Notes: generated by a model not told the origin, from the sequence alone. A stretch of DNA of 64,000 nt from Glossina fuscipes (GCF_014805625.2 NW_023998423.1:16697921-16761920); one strand, 5' to 3'. Positions 48,166-61,459 are shown, numbered from the stretch's first letter. Translations and numbers: made by a program.

Positions 48166-49235
48166 CTGTGTATTATTTTATGTTTAGATAAATGAAATGA
48201 ATTTAATGTATAAACAAAAACAATTACATTTTAATTAATCGCATAATTATCATAAGTGATTGGGAAGCACATTATGGTAAGATTAAGATTAACACAATAG
48301 ACCTACAAGCTTTGAGGCTAACTATGCACTATTCACTAACTAGCGTTAGATAAATATAAAAAATTCCACGGAGGTCTTAACTTAAGATATTTTATGCAAT
48401 CGCTTTAAGGATTTATTAACTCTAAGTAGCTTAAAACATAATATTGTTTGAAATCGAAATGAAAAATTAATTAAATCGATGTTGTGCAACGCAATCGATT
48501 AATTTAGTGTATGCAACGTGAGAGTGGTTTTTTTATTATTATTATTAGTGCTAGACGAGAGATAATTAAAACTTTTACTTTCATTAAGATTATTATTAAA
48601 TAGTACGCATTGTTGATGATGACTTTCCATTTTTAAAAAAATATTTCAAATAAAAATGTTAACGATTGGTGACAATTAAATGCTTCCCAAGCATTTTCAC
48701 CTTTCTAAAATGTTGGTCGAGGAAATATTGTTATAAAAAACCAACACACCCATAATTGAGTCGCATATCGCTTAATAATTAATACCGTATACTGATGGTC
48801 GATGATAATGAGCACACATTATAAAGTCTATGTAGAAAAAATAAAAAAAAAAAAAAACATCAAGTGGTTTCCTTTAAATGAAAGAGAAACGTTTTGAAAC
48901 ATGTATTATTAATAAGCCATAATAATAATTAATTAATAGGCTGCGGGTTACTTTTTCCTATAAGTACTTGGAGAGAGGAGAGAAAAAACATGAAAATTCA
49001 TTCGTTCATTCATCCATTCGATTTATGGTACATTAAGTAAATTTTTATCTTTTTTCAAGTATCTAAGTATGTGTGCAATTAAGCGGCCAATTAACGGTTT
49101 AGCCACCTGTTACTCCATCTCTCTACAAATAGTTGCGGAGTTGACTTTTATTCGTTTTTATTCTTACATCACATAGAACGCATAGAATCGCTTGAATTTA
49201 AGAAGGCTTTGCTGACGATTGTTTTTTTTATTTAT

Positions 49236-49266
<31 letters not shown>

Positions 49267-50299
49267 CTGATTTTATCAAACAAAATTTAAATAGAAGTTA
49301 TTTTGTGCATAAAATTTTATAGCACAACCGTTATTTACAACGGTATTTACGTTTCGAGATTTTCTCAATTCTGTTGCATATCAAGAATTTTTACGTTTAA
49401 CAGTTTGACTGCTCGCTGAAAAACCAGTTGCTTACAACTGCTGTTCTTAGAGTTTGAAGCAACAAGTCAAGACTTGTTAAAGACACAAATTTATATAAAT
49501 GTATATATATATTTATGTAAGAGTGCATGCATGAATAAGCATGCAATATATGCATGTATAATATAATAATTCAAGCGCAGGAAAGTGCATATGCAACATA
49601 ACAACATATCAACAAACAAACACTCTTGTGTATTCGCTTATCTATATAAATATGTGCTTGTGCTTATTACATTTAAAACAATTTGTTTATGGGCTTATAT
49701 GACTATAAATAAATGAATGTCTGTGTGTTGTTCAGTTAAAACATATTTGATTTGGTAAAGTGCTTTACGAAAATGTCATTTTGTTGTTACTGTTGTTGTT
49801 GTTGTTGTTATTATTACTATTATTATCTGAGTTTTGTTATTCGCAAAACACATTTATACGTTAATAGGTTATGGCACCAACAGAGCGGTCATGTTGTTCC
49901 TTTTCTAGTTTGCCATATATGGCAAAAATGCTATAAAGTGTTTATATAAATATATATATATATACATATGTACATATATGTGTATATATATATATATATA
50001 TAGGTACATATATGTATATATATATATATATATGTGTATATAGGTACATATTCATATTCTCTCTCTCATTGAAATTTTTGTGTATCAAAGAATGCGTTAA
50101 ATTTAACCACTGTTGGTTTACAATGTTCTGCAGAGTCATGGCTTTTTTCTGTCTTTTTTTCTTGTTTTTACTTTTCTTAAATATATTTTATTTATTAGAT
50201 TTTTTCCTCTCCTTTTTTTTTTTTTTAGTCTTTTGGTTAACCATAGTTAGCCAAACAAGCGGTGAGTCAGCATATTTCGGTTCAAGCTAACTTGTTTAC

Positions 50300-50334
<35 letters not shown>

Positions 50335-50516
50335 GTTGAGTCTGGAGTGAAAAGCATAATCCTTTGGTAATGTTGTTTCTTCCTTTCTTAGCTTAAAAGT
50401 GTGGAGTGGAGTTAATTTTATAACCAAATATAGCGACATTTAATTGTGCATGAACTGGTGTTAAGTGCCTCATAATCTTAACAGTCTTTTCCTACGTTTT
50501 CATATATACATGTATC
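48166..50516. other. Gene-free stretch with microsatellites
   Basis: It holds a T run at about 49241-49265, GTT repeats near 49790-49809, a TA/TATG-rich region at 49945-50045 and a T run at 50301-50333. The two opposing open frames around 49940-50290 are made by these repeats. Confidence -1.
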
Positions 50517-50520
50517 TTAA

Positions 50521-50827
50521 CACGTTCGCGGACATGAATGAAAAAAATTTCAACGATGTCCAAAAATTGATAATCAATTTATTTTAAAATTACTTTTGAT
50601 TAGTTATGAGACATGAAAACAAAAACATTTTGTGAGCGTAGCCATAATGTAATTCTATATTTGCAGTGAACGGTTGTGTAGGACCAATTTTTCCTACTTA
50701 TTATTATTAATAAAGTTATATAAAATTAAATGAAAATAATTGGCTTTAAAATGGAAATGCTTTAGCACTTACATAGTTAAGCATCACACTGGAAACGAAT
50801 GCTACAAGATTTGCGTCCGCGAATGTG
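50521..50827. mobile_element. piggyBac-type MITE, 307 bp, with TTAA target duplications
   Basis: Terminal inverted repeats are CACGTTCGCGGAC (50521-50533) and GTCCGCGAATGTG (50815-50827), matching at 12 of 13 positions. Both ends abut TTAA (50517-50520 and 50828-50831), the target site used by piggyBac transposases. The AT-rich interior has no open frame, so the element would depend on a transposase encoded elsewhere. Confidence -1.
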
Positions 50828-50831
50828 TTAA

Positions 50832-53749
50832 TATATTATAATACAGTGGTCCACAATTTCCGCCTTTAAGAAAAATATATATGTATATATTTTCGAAAAA
50901 ATCCGACTTTAATCATCAATGCAGTCTCCTTGAAGAATGATACAATCACTAGTCGAATGCCTTTTTAATACTTCCAAGTACACTTCAGTTATCACAATGA
51001 CTTCATTTTTGGGATTTTAATACTTTTCCTTTGAACCTGGTTCTGATATTGGCAAAGAGATAATGATCACCGGATATATGCATGTAATTTATACGCTTTT
51101 GCTGTTGTGGCAAAGAAAGCTCATTATCGGAAAAGAACTATAGGTCAATTGCTACTCTATAAGAAACGTCCTTATTAGCCCATAAGAGTAGTAGAAAAAT
51201 TTTCCGCACTAATCAAGTTCTATTATTCCTTTGAATCGGAGTATAGAAGAAGTTGTTCTTGCGAGTTATATTAAACTTTTTATAAACTTTTTTCGAAGCA
51301 TTTTCGAAGGAAGCCTAACAAATATCTCTAAAAAGTTTTAGGGAAAAACTCGAGTGGACTTCCAAATTTGTACTCATTTAAGAGTTATTTTCCTGTAGAT
51401 TTCCCTGTGGAACTGTTAGAGAAGTCGACATTTTCTACTTCGACTGCGTTGAGCTTTCAAATTTCCTGATCTTTTTATTGTCAACTTTTAAAATCGCGCT
51501 AAACTCCTAAGAGCATCTTTGAAAAGAAAATTTCAATGTTTTTCGCAACATTTAAAAGATAAAAGGGTAACTTTTTATACCTGCTGCTTAGCAAAATATA
51601 AAAAATTTCCTGACTTATATGCACTAGGTTCCCAAATCAAGCCGTAATCTCATACTTCTCCTCATTTATTAACGAAGCTATATTAGGCCTTTCACAGACT
51701 CTAAGTTAGTTAACTGGTATATGGTATGATCAGTTAAATACCTGTTCATCTTCACACGCTTTTCTACCTGCAATCTATCTATCTATCTATTACCTATCAC
51801 GCAATCTATGCAAACTTCTGGGTGTATTTCAGTGACATCTCGGTCTATTTTCTCGTTTATTGTTGAGATCCTCGTAGGCCCATAAAAAAAGGAAAGATAA
51901 AATACACACATCCACATCTTTAAGTTACTTGAAGTGATGCACACTGGATCCATGTGCCAGCGACGGAAAATGCAAAACAAAATTGAAGAGATTATACAAA
52001 TTGGCATCGATTTTTCCAAACAACCGATGGGCTAGCGTTTGATAGAGGTAATGATGAAATGAATGAAATTGTATGTTATGAAATCGTAACAATTCTTCGC
52101 TTTCCTAAGCTTTGATCTTTAATAGTAAACTGCTTGCAGTGAAGGGTATTCGAAATTCATTTCAAAACGCTTAAAACTTTTTTACAAGTTTTAATTTTCT
52201 TTAGCTGGTTTTTTTAACAGGTAAGTTAAAAAAAAAAAAATACTTTTACGAAATGAGGTGTTCTAATTTAATTCCCACTCGAAGGTGAGAAGTAACAGAA
52301 GTTGTCTTCTTTATCTAAGCCTACATGTAGCACATGCAAATTACTTATGTAGGCAGCAGAGGAATATATATGTGTATATATTTGTATGTATTGCTTAGGA
52401 AAACAAAGTTTGCTTGATACTATACGAAAACGATGTTCGTTTAACCCTATACTTCTGCATAAGATGCTATGCTTAACTTAAGTGTAGTGTAGTTAAGTAG
52501 AGTTGAGTTGAATAACTCATGAAAGAAGGCTTGTGAAATAGAAGGAAGCGATAGATAGCGGAAAGAGATAATATTAATGATAAATGTTGCTAAACTAGGT
52601 GTTACTCTGATTGGTGTACACCAACAAAGTGCATTTGTGGAACACTTGTGAAATAAAAGAGAAGTTAGACAAATAAGCATTCGACAATTAATAGAATATC
52701 GTTAATAGAAAGGTCGCGAAAGGAGGGAAAAGCAAGCTCTCCCAAAATGCATTGTTTGTGTAACGATGTAAGTATGTAAGTATGATATGGTTTTACCGTT
52801 AAGAAGACTTTGGAAAAAAGAATAAGACAAGCATAGACAAAATACGGTATACGTTGGAAGAAATAAAATCAACCGATTATATCAAAGACAGGTGGAGATC
52901 AGCTTTTCTTGGGACATGAGAGTTTGGGTTGCTCGTCTTTTTAAACAGCATCCGCTGAATAGATGAAAATCAGAATATCGGTTCATTTTTTCCTTCTCAA
53001 TAGGTTTGAAATATTGAGGATTTTCTTAAAGTACTCATCCCTTACGTTCTTTCGCTATTAAGGTTAGAGCGCAAACAAGCATAATCATTTGCTTGCTTTA
53101 CAATGAAGGTAAAGTTCTAAAGAAAATTTTGAAAGGGAAGCGAAAAGATCAAGACCTAAAAAAAATGCTAAATCAGCGGTTTTTCTAAAAACTATTACTC
53201 AAGTTTCAAAACTTTTACATTTTAAAGGTATTTTTTTGTTAATCATCCTTTTTTACATAATTAAACTTAATATGCAAGCAATATAAACCTCGTAAAGGGG
53301 GACATTCGCTCGCTCAGCCATAGAGATAAATTTACACAAACCTTGAAGTGGGAGGAAAGAAAAAACATATGCAAAACTGCACGAGCAGCCCCTGGCAAAA
53401 ATAAATAAAAGAAGACTTTCTATGTAGCTTTGTTGTAAAGATGTAGCTAAGCTGGGTTGACATTAAACGACTCTAATTAGAAGGATATGCTATACGTAGT
53501 CCACGAAGGTCGAACATTTTTTTTGAACGCACTTCTTATAATATTATTGAATACAACGAAGACTTCGAAGTTGTTACAATTACATTTTCTTTCTCTCTCT
53601 CTAATAAATCTATTATAGCTTGTCTTGTTGTGACATATGGGAGATCTTCTCAGGTAAGGCATCCTAAAAGCTTATACTATTTTCTTATGTTGAACTAGAT
53701 TTAACTTAAATATTATGACGGTTTTTCTCAATCTATGTCATGTCAGTTC
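50832..53749. other. Gene-free stretch
   Basis: No gene was seen. A CTAT tetranucleotide run occurs at 51775-51790 and an A-run at 52229-52240. A TACAGTGGTCCACA string at 50843-50856 resembles a Tc1-like terminal word but has no partner. Confidence -1.
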
Positions 53750-54620
53750 TTAAACTCCCTTCATTTTATTAAAGATCAAAAATAATATCTCGTTGCCATG
53801 TAAAGGCTTACTTTTTATAATAGCTCTCATATGGGAGCAAGGAACGAACCGAAAACTTGAACCGACTTGATCCAAATTCACAGTAAAGTTCACTTTTCGC
53901 CCAAAAATTAATTGCTTTTTTCTTATTAGTAAAAATTGGATGTTCTTTATATATAAAGGCTTATTTTTCATGAGCGTGGCAACCCTGTGGAGTTAGATAA
54001 TGAGTCTAAATGAGTAAGCATAGATAGATAATAAGACAAAATGAGTTCAGACAAAATAAATTTACTCATTGAATCATCATTGTGGATCAAAATGCATCGC
54101 ATACTAGTTAAAACATCTCCTTGTCATATACAAGCTTGCCTTATGTGGAAGCCTGTATGCAGAAAGGAACCTCACTAATAATAGATTAATGTTCTTGATA
54201 TTTGTCATCGTGGCGTCTTATGCTAAACCAGTATTTTCAACCAACTTTTATCATAAAATATATCAATTCCACCTTGTACCCATACAAAGGCTTATAAAAC
54301 AAACAATTTGTAGGAACATTTATGTATAAAGTGGTTCGAGAAATCAATCTTTCCCATGCGAAATTTCTACGTTCTTTTAAAAGCCTATCAATGACTTTTG
54401 TTCTGTACCGTGAGATTTTTGAAAATAGTGGCATTTATGAGAATTGGTTGTAAAAAGAACTCAATGAAAAAGTTTCGACCTTAGATCGAAACGGTCAAAA
54501 TGTAACGGTGCGCTGGTTCTCATCTAAATATTTTGAAGTTCTCGTTGTAACGAGGTAGTGGAAAGATATAGGACAGATGGACAGACAGATCGAAAGACAG
54601 ATATCTTTAAATCCAACCCG
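53750..54620 (-). mobile_element. Long, decayed DINE-like repeat
   Basis: On the minus strand a core of GACAGA/GTCTGTCC-type words (54575-54602 on the plus strand) is followed by a series of related boxes. TAAGCCTTTGTATGG (near 54280-54295), TAAGCCTTTATATAT (near 53945-53962) and TAAGCCTTTACATGG (near 53801-53815) recur, and TTGGATCAAGTCGGTTC precedes CTCCCATATGAGAGC. This GATCAAGTCGGTTC-to-CTCCCATAT order is typical of the body of fly DINE-like repeats. The assignment is tentative. Confidence -1.
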
Positions 54621-56238
54621 AAAATAATTCTGAATTAATTGGTGAATCTATGCATATGTGTATAGTGTCGTATAAGAACTATATGAACGAAGTGGCGATA
54701 CCTCACGGCACGAAAGCATATTTAACTTGTTTCGTTTATTAAATTGAAAGAACAGTTATAATAATATACGATAGAAAGCAATCAACAAACGTATTACAAA
54801 TTGTAACAACAAAAGTAACGCATAATATATTGTTGCGATATAAATAAAAAAAGAACAGCAAAAAATAAGTTACAAAAAAATGGCACAACAAAATTTACTA
54901 TTTATTGCACATATATATAGTCGTCATGTATTGTATATGTGTGCGCTATATAAACAATAAACAAGAAACTGTTATTATTGCTAAGTGAGGCCATAAAGTA
55001 AGCTTGGCTTGGAAGACTTAGTAGTTAAAGAAAAGAAGGAAAAGAAAAAAAAGAATATTTGCAGAAAGAAAAAGAGAACGTGAAAGAAATATAAACCGAA
55101 ATTCCTAGAATTTGAACAAGTTTTCTCTATGACAGCAGCAACAATACGAAGAATAACAATAACAACAACAACAACAACAACAAAACACTCTTATTAACTT
55201 TGACAGTTGAATAGTGATTGTATTGGTGCGGCACAAAAAGATTCAAACAAATATTATTACATAACTTTGATTAACTATTATTTACTTATCTGCTTACCAT
55301 CGACCTCAACATAATCTTTATTGTTAGGAATGAATTAAAAATTTCATATAAAATATTATACACACCTTTCTTTTTTTTTTTTTCTTTTTATTCGCTTCAA
55401 TTGATTGTATTGTTCGTAGTGTATTATGGCAAACAAATAAAAAAAAAAAATAAAAAAAAATAATAATAAACCGAAAAACTTATTAATAAACAATAGAGCA
55501 GTGACAGCAAGAATACCAGTTATTCTGGTCTATGTTGTCAGTATTTCGTTTCAGTATTGGCGGCGTTTTTAATGACGAAGCGTTTTATCGAACTTTTCAA
55601 GTGCAATTCCTCTCGATGACGTTTTATATGGCGACGCTTAAATAAAAATGTTTGCTTATTCGCAACAATCGTTTGTGTTGTTATGAAAGCTATTGCATTA
55701 ATGTTGAGCACACCACGAAAATGCAAAAATCAATAAAAAAAAAAAAAAAAAACAAAAAAAAAATTTATTTTTCTTCAAAATTTTTGAAATTCTTTTGTTT
55801 CTCGAATCACAAAACGACGACGTAACAATTGTAAAGCAATTTTTATTTTTTAAATATTTTCAAAAAAAAAAAACAAAGACAATCTTTTTTTTTTTTGTTT
55901 TTCAGCAAAAAAACAAATTCTAAAAAAATTTATTTTATTTATTAATTTTCTGTTATGAACTTTTTTTTTTTATATTGTTTCTTATATTAGTTTATATATA
56001 GTTTCTGAGCCATTTTCTATAAGAATACTATTCGAACATAATTTTTGGTAAAATATTGAAATTTTTGCTCAAATCCGGAACAATATAAATAAATATGATG
56101 AGAAAAATCGGGTCAGGTAAGGAATTTCCTTTCCTCTCTTCCTCCTTTGTCTAAAGAAGTGGCAATCAAGCATTTTCATTTAATATAGAAATATGATTTT
56201 TTTGGACGAATTGGGAAATAGGGAAAACGGTTTTTTTG
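54621..56238. other. Gene-free stretch
   Basis: It holds a CAA repeat near 55162-55182 and many A/T runs (55372-55390, 55438-55465, 55734-55761, 55862-55872). A GT donor-like word after GAGGTCGATG at about 55294-55305 (minus) was considered as a filamin micro-exon and rejected. Confidence -1.
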
Positions 56239-56342
56239 TACACGGTTTCTATTCACATTTGTACGATTAAGACAAGAAGTAACTTNNNNNNNNNNTACAC
56301 GGTTTCTATTCACATTTGTACGATTAAGACAAGAAGTAACTT
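56239..56342. other. 10-N gap inside a 47 bp exact direct duplication
   Basis: Bases 56239-56285 and 56296-56342 are identical over 47 bp and flank N at 56286-56295. This is the pattern left when two overlapping contig ends are scaffolded with a fixed-size gap and not merged. Confidence -1.
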
Positions 56343-56942
56343 CGAAGAATATGCAAAGGAAATTACATTTGTCCTGGAGAGAATATCTGATACCTTCCGT
56401 ATGAAAGCAATACATGCAACTTGCAGAATATTTTCTATCGCAATTCTGTAAAATGTTTACACAAAATTTTAGACAAACACCTACTAACGATGGCACTCAG
56501 AATTAGTAGGTGGTCTTGGCAAATATTCTTCCAAGATGTAGATCGATAACTGCTATGGTTTAAGATCTGCATATATTCGTTACAATGGGCAAAGTTACAT
56601 ATGCAGAACGCTTGTTCATGAATCTCATCCGTGACTCTCATCTAAGAACTTCTGTTGACGATAGCTTGGAACGTAAAAAACAACTTTTGAGCAACCAAAG
56701 TGACATCAGATGAAAATAAAAGACATAATCAATGCGTAGAATATGTAAAAGAAGCGTATACACATATATAGTCGAAGACGACAAACAAACAATCACATCC
56801 TTCCCCAGTTGCAGTATAAGTCTTCGTTTATGTGACAACTTTCGATCACTGTACGCAATATGCTCTTATTTCAAACAGCTCGCAGAATATATATTTAAGA
56901 CAGTCATAGACATGAGTGTGTCACAATTAATTATGTCCAGCA
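56343..56942. other. Gene-free stretch
   Basis: Short overlapping frames on both strands; none resembles a known family. Confidence -1.
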
Positions 56943-57142
56943 CATCTTGTAGTGCAAGTGTACGTTTGACATAGACCGGCCTTTTATTGTAAAACCCGAT
57001 CTAGACTCATTGCTTGCATCAGCGGCACTTTTCTGAAGCTACTTATGCTTGTCTGTCCGTGTGTCTTATTAAATGGTAAGCCGCAATTTTATTATATATA
57101 CATTTTGTTGAAATTTGGTGCATTGGTGTATTTTCAATACAT
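56943..57142 (+). mobile_element. DINE-like repeat, 3'-truncated
   Basis: It begins CATCTTGTAGTGCAAGTGTA, has GACATAGACCGGCC, the core TTGTCTGTCCGTGTGTC, GGTAAGCCGCAATTTT and AAATTTGGTGCATTGGTGT, then stops before the 3' signature. Confidence -1.
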
Positions 57143-59520
57143 ATACATAGCATCAATTTGACTTTCGGTTTTTCATTACACATAACAATCGGGTTCTGTA
57201 GAATTAGTCATCGAGTTAGTCATAAGTGATAATAAAATACACAATCGAAAGTAGATCGCATAAAAACGGATTAAATTCATTTCATGCTACACATAATAAT
57301 ATTAAAAAAGGAGCATAATAGATTGCTCTCTCTCTCTCTGTCTCTCTTTACTTAGCAAAGATCTTCTCCTTCTCTCTCTTGCTATCTTCTACTAGATTTT
57401 TTGTACAAAGTTGTTCTTCTTTAGCTTTTACTAAAGAGTTTTTCTACGCATGAGGAAAACAAACATATTTAATAATAAATCTTCAGTTTTATAACTCTTC
57501 GCGCATATTTATTTACAATGATCGTAAAGACCGTAAGAGATTTGAAACTTTCTTTTGATGGATTTTGTTGTTTGTTGTGTTCGGCGCGAAATGAATATAA
57601 ATTTAATTTCACTTTTAGTGCAAAAAATTCCATTAAAATTTTATATGATTTTTAATGAAATATTTAAACAGAGAAAGATTTAGTTGACATAAGAGAAAAT
57701 ACATACGACAAAGATTTATGTTTGTTTAACTTAAGCTTAAATATATTTAAGGTATGAAGATGGACACAAGCGAACAACCTATTCACTTGAATGAATTATT
57801 ATTATTATTCGAGGCGAGATGGAGTGACGGAGTGAATGAAGTTCGGAATAAATTTCATCTCTACATGTTTATGTAAACGACACCTTATGCAAAGAAACAA
57901 GAATTAGAGAAACTTGACATTTTTTGTAAAAATAATAATTTTTCAGTTTTTTTTTTTTTATAAACGGAAGCTAAAGTGTTTGAGTGTAATATTTTTCGCG
58001 AAAGAAAAAACTTTATTATCTCAAAATTTCTCTCCTTTCAATACAAAAATGTTGCTATATTTTCTTTTTCCAAAATGAAAATCAAATGTTATCCATTACT
58101 ATTTGCTTTGCTGCACATATAAGCAGACAATTCGTGTGAGTGTGGATATATGTCTATAACCCGCACCTTCATTATTATCATTATTCGCGAAAATGGTACT
58201 CTATGATGCATTACGACGCATTGTGTGACTGCCCCTCATATCAACTGCTACTTATATAAATACATATAAGTGCATGTACGTGCATGTACATATGTGCTAC
58301 TAACTAACACATTAACGTAATTAGTTGGAATTTTATCTTATTTTAAGTTCGTTATGCTTTTATTGTGTGGTTGCTTTCCATTTCCTAACTCTGTTCATTC
58401 CACTTGTTGCTGCGTTATTAACACAGCTATCAGATGCGTCTTATAAGAAAAAAAAAAAAAAAAAAAAAAAAAACAAACTTGCCTTCCATTTATGTTTTTC
58501 CTACCTGTTATTTTATATATGCTCAGATTACCAGTTTTATTTCTTTAAATATGGATTTTTATAACCACCACCTTCATAGGATGCGGGTGTACTAGTTTTA
58601 ATAGCTTGTTTGTGACGTCTCCAATAAGTGTAACAAAAATTTGTTTCGAAATATTGAGCTTTCAGTGAATCGATGTTTATCTGTTATTCACTTTCACTTA
58701 GCAAATTCAATTTTTCTCAAACAATTAATACAGTCAGTCTATACGTCTATTTATTTTTCTATGACTAAGAAAATTAGATTGAAGATTAGCTTCACTGTGC
58801 TCGCCCCAAAATACAAGGCCGCGAAGTGCTAAACCCTGCATAAATAAATAAAAAATTAAATTCATTGCGGTTTGCAAATAGTAACAACTACAGAACAAAA
58901 GATCGTCAAAACCCACACTTTGATCTTCTAGCAACCTGCTGCGTTCGGTAAGAAAAAAAGGGCAGTTTTTCCCCAATTGATGCGTGTCAAAAATTCGGCA
59001 CAAGCAAAATTTTTGTTTTAATGATTTTATATTAATTTTAATGTGTGTGCTTTAGTTGAGGTCGCTTTTCATAGGTTTTTATGAAATCATTAATAAAACA
59101 TTATTTTTATATCCACCATTATAGGAAAGCGTTATATGGAAACTGCGGTGTATTAATTTGGTCGTTTCTTTTGTATCACTTAATATTAGTGCATACAGTT
59201 ACACACGTAGATTTGTAATTTGCCGTCAAAACGTTAATATAGGACGTACGTTGAAAAAATAGCTCAACAAATATATATTTATTTGTCAATATGTATTTTG
59301 TCCTCTACAAAGTAAGTCTTCTAAGATATAATATCCGCGGGTCAGTGTTTTTTGCGATCCTTTTGCGATAGAAATCGGAAATTGCTAATCTATTAATTCC
59401 TAACTTACTACTAATCAGATTTTAAAAATGCCATTGTCAATAAATAGTTAATTTTATACATATAGCGATACAGTGGTGGACAGAGAGAAAAGGTGAAAGT
59501 TTACATAACTACTGTGGCCA
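57143..59520. other. Gene-free stretch
   Basis: It holds a CT microsatellite at about 57327-57348 and an A-run at 58448-58473. A TACAGTGGTGGACA word at 59469-59482 resembles Tc1-like ends but has no partner. No gene was recognised. Confidence -1.
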
Positions 59521-59740
59521 AGCCAAGTGCTGCGAAAAAATGAGACCAGTGCCGCGTGAATTCTTGATCAATAACCTTTCTAACGGTGTCTCATATCTAC
59601 AAATAATTTTTTTGATATTTTGAAATTTTGTTTTATATAGCAAAGCTATGTTTAAAATAACTGCTAAATATACATAAGTAATGTGGGAACCCTATGCAAG
59701 TATAGCTATGTTTTCTGTAATCAGACGGACGCGGTAAGTC
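59521..59740. repeat. Terminal-like motif and flank of a transposon relic
   Basis: CCAAGTGCTGCGAAAAAATG at 59521-59540 recurs as CCAAGTGCTACGAAAAAATG at 60954-60973 in the same orientation. It may be the terminal repeat of the element whose coding relics lie at 59745-60475 and 61033-61145. Confidence -1.
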
Positions 59741-59744
59741 TATT

Positions 59745-60475
59745 AAAGATTCGTGTTTTATAGTTCTCTCGAAGAACAGGGAAACAAATACTCCGCAGTG
59801 TCTACTGTCATTTTCTACATTTTGTAAATCATCCTTTTCCGTTCTTGCTATACGCATATTATTTATTTCGTTATTCCCTATTGCTTTAAATTTACTGAAT
59901 AATACGAATAAGGGTCCTCTTCATTACCTACCGGATCAATATATGTAAAAGTTTAGGAAACGCTTGTAGAGATACTGTGTGGTTAGAGGATTGAGTGGAA
60001 GATTGATATGATTGTTGTATTGTATTGAGGCAAGGCTTGTTTTGATTTTTTATTGATATCGGAGTTATCATTGAAAAGTATTAACTCGCCTTCCAAAATA
60101 GATTATCTAGGTCTATACAGATTAAAAATGGTCTGTTATTACTAGTCTTTATTATTCTAAATTTCCCCACAATAATCCTTTTTGATTTTGAAAAATCTAT
60201 TTCTGAGGTAGCATACCTTGCTTGCTTACTTTAGGTTTTTTCCCTCCATGTAATGCCAATTTATGTCCTCTATGCCTGCTTTAATATATTTGTACGACTC
60301 TCTTATATAGTCGGTGGTGCGTACATTTCTTTCATCATCTATGTTTATATTTTGAACTAGCGAAAAATAACCTTCTACCGAACTGCTGGAGGCAAGTTTT
60401 TTAGTGTTTCCGCGTGCACCCATTAAATGCGTTCCCAAGGAAGCGTTTGCGGCATAATTTTTCAATAAAATATCC
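59745..60475 (-). pseudogene. Two-exon coding relic, probably transposon-derived
   Basis: On the minus strand an acceptor-like AAATTTCAG is followed from about 60475 by an open frame: DILLKNYAANASLGTHLMGA, then KKLASSSSVEGYFSLVQNIN, then DYIRESYKYIKAG and WHYMEGKNLK, ending at a GTAAGC donor-like site near 60226. A second segment around 59845-59745 (after AGCAAG) reads TEKDDLQNVENDSRHCG in the matching phase. The exon-like layout and Ser-rich, charged composition look coding. I cannot name the family; the SSSVEGYF part reminds me of proteins encoded by insect DNA transposons. A near-identical copy of the second segment in inverted orientation at 61033 supports a mobile origin. The rest of any gene is missing. 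Confidence -1.
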
Positions 60476-61032
60476 CTGAAATTTGAACTATAAAAGGCTG
60501 TATTATTTTATTTTTTTTGGGGAAAATTACCAGTGGCTATTACATTTTTTATATGGGCGTATATCATGTCGCCTTTCTGATCAAATTTGCTTTGCGAAAA
60601 TGTCGGCTGGGTAGAATAAAACTTATTCCTGTCGCTGCTGTCATAGTTATCACCGAAGAAACTTTGGATTCCGTTATCAAAATGTTGTTTTTCGATGAAC
60701 CCAAGTGGCGTTTTGACAAGTCATTCTCAGATTCGCCACAGAGTACAACAACAATTTTCTAATCCATTAAAAAAGAAGAAGAGAATAATGCGTTGCTGGA
60801 GCTCTTCATGAACTTGTCTACGGACTCAGTAAAGCGATTTTTTGCATCCTTATACAGCATCCTTATAATAGGATTTGTACATAAATGCTTTCAAAATTTG
60901 CTCCATATAAACTAATATAGCGGCAATGTTCGATAGATCAATGCGACCGAACCAAGTGCTACGAAAAAATGAAACTAATACGACTTCGATAATTAGACGA
61001 AAATTAATTAAAAATGTCTTTGCTTATACTAG
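60476..61032. other. Flank of the transposon relic
   Basis: A plus-strand frame at 60517-60762 (81 codons) has protein-like composition (VAAVIVITEETLDSVIKMLF) but no recognised domain. It may be part of the same element in the other orientation. Confidence -1.
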
Positions 61033-61145
61033 TAGGAATGCCAGCAAGAAAGGAAAAGGATGATTTACAAAATGTAGAAAATGACTGTGGATACTGCCAG
61101 AGTATTTGTTTCCCAGTGCTTAGAGAGAACTGTAAAACATGAATT
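61033..61145 (+). repeat. Inverted second copy of the transposon relic segment
   Basis: The sequence after CCAGCAAG on the plus strand is highly similar to the reverse complement of about 59745-59850, including the frame KEKDDLQNVENDCG. It starts about 60 bp after the shared terminal-like motif at 60954. Probably an internally deleted copy. Confidence -1.
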
Positions 61146-61278
61146 GCGGAAGTCAACTTTTACAATTTCGGAAGTATATATATATATATATATATACTGA
61201 AAAATAGACTTCGCACCATTACAATTCAAAGTTAAGAATTTAGGGAAATCTTTATAAAAAAAAAAAAAAAAGGATTAT

Positions 61279-61459
61279 CCGCCTGAGTAGCCGAAAGCGA
61301 GGAATCTCGACTAGCAAATCAATGGTCGTGGGTTCGAATCTCAAGTGCGGTAGAGTTTTTAACAATAAAAGCCGATAGCCTTAGATGCTAGGGCTTTTAA
61401 GAGTTTAGTCTTAGAATTTATTTCTCTGGCGAAATTAATAATAATAATAATAATAATAG
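61279..61459 (+). mobile_element. tRNA-derived SINE, near-complete copy with intact B box
   Basis: It starts CCGCCTGAGTAGCCGAAAGC. The B box is GGTTCGAATCT, followed by the body word CCTTAGATGCTAGGGCTTTT, the AGAGTTTAGTCTT dyad and a tail of about seven AAT units. No convincing target-site duplication was seen. Confidence -1.

Noticed and set aside
55290..55325. Possible filamin micro-exon (minus) ending GAGGTCGATG before GTAAGC, in the right phase for the exon at 40534
   Set aside because: The encoded residues do not fit the strand spacing expected before a GSPW box, and the acceptor side is weak.
59469..59482. TACAGTGGTGGACA, and TACAGTGGTCCACA at 50843, as Tc1-like terminal repeats
   Set aside because: Neither has an inverted partner or transposase nearby.
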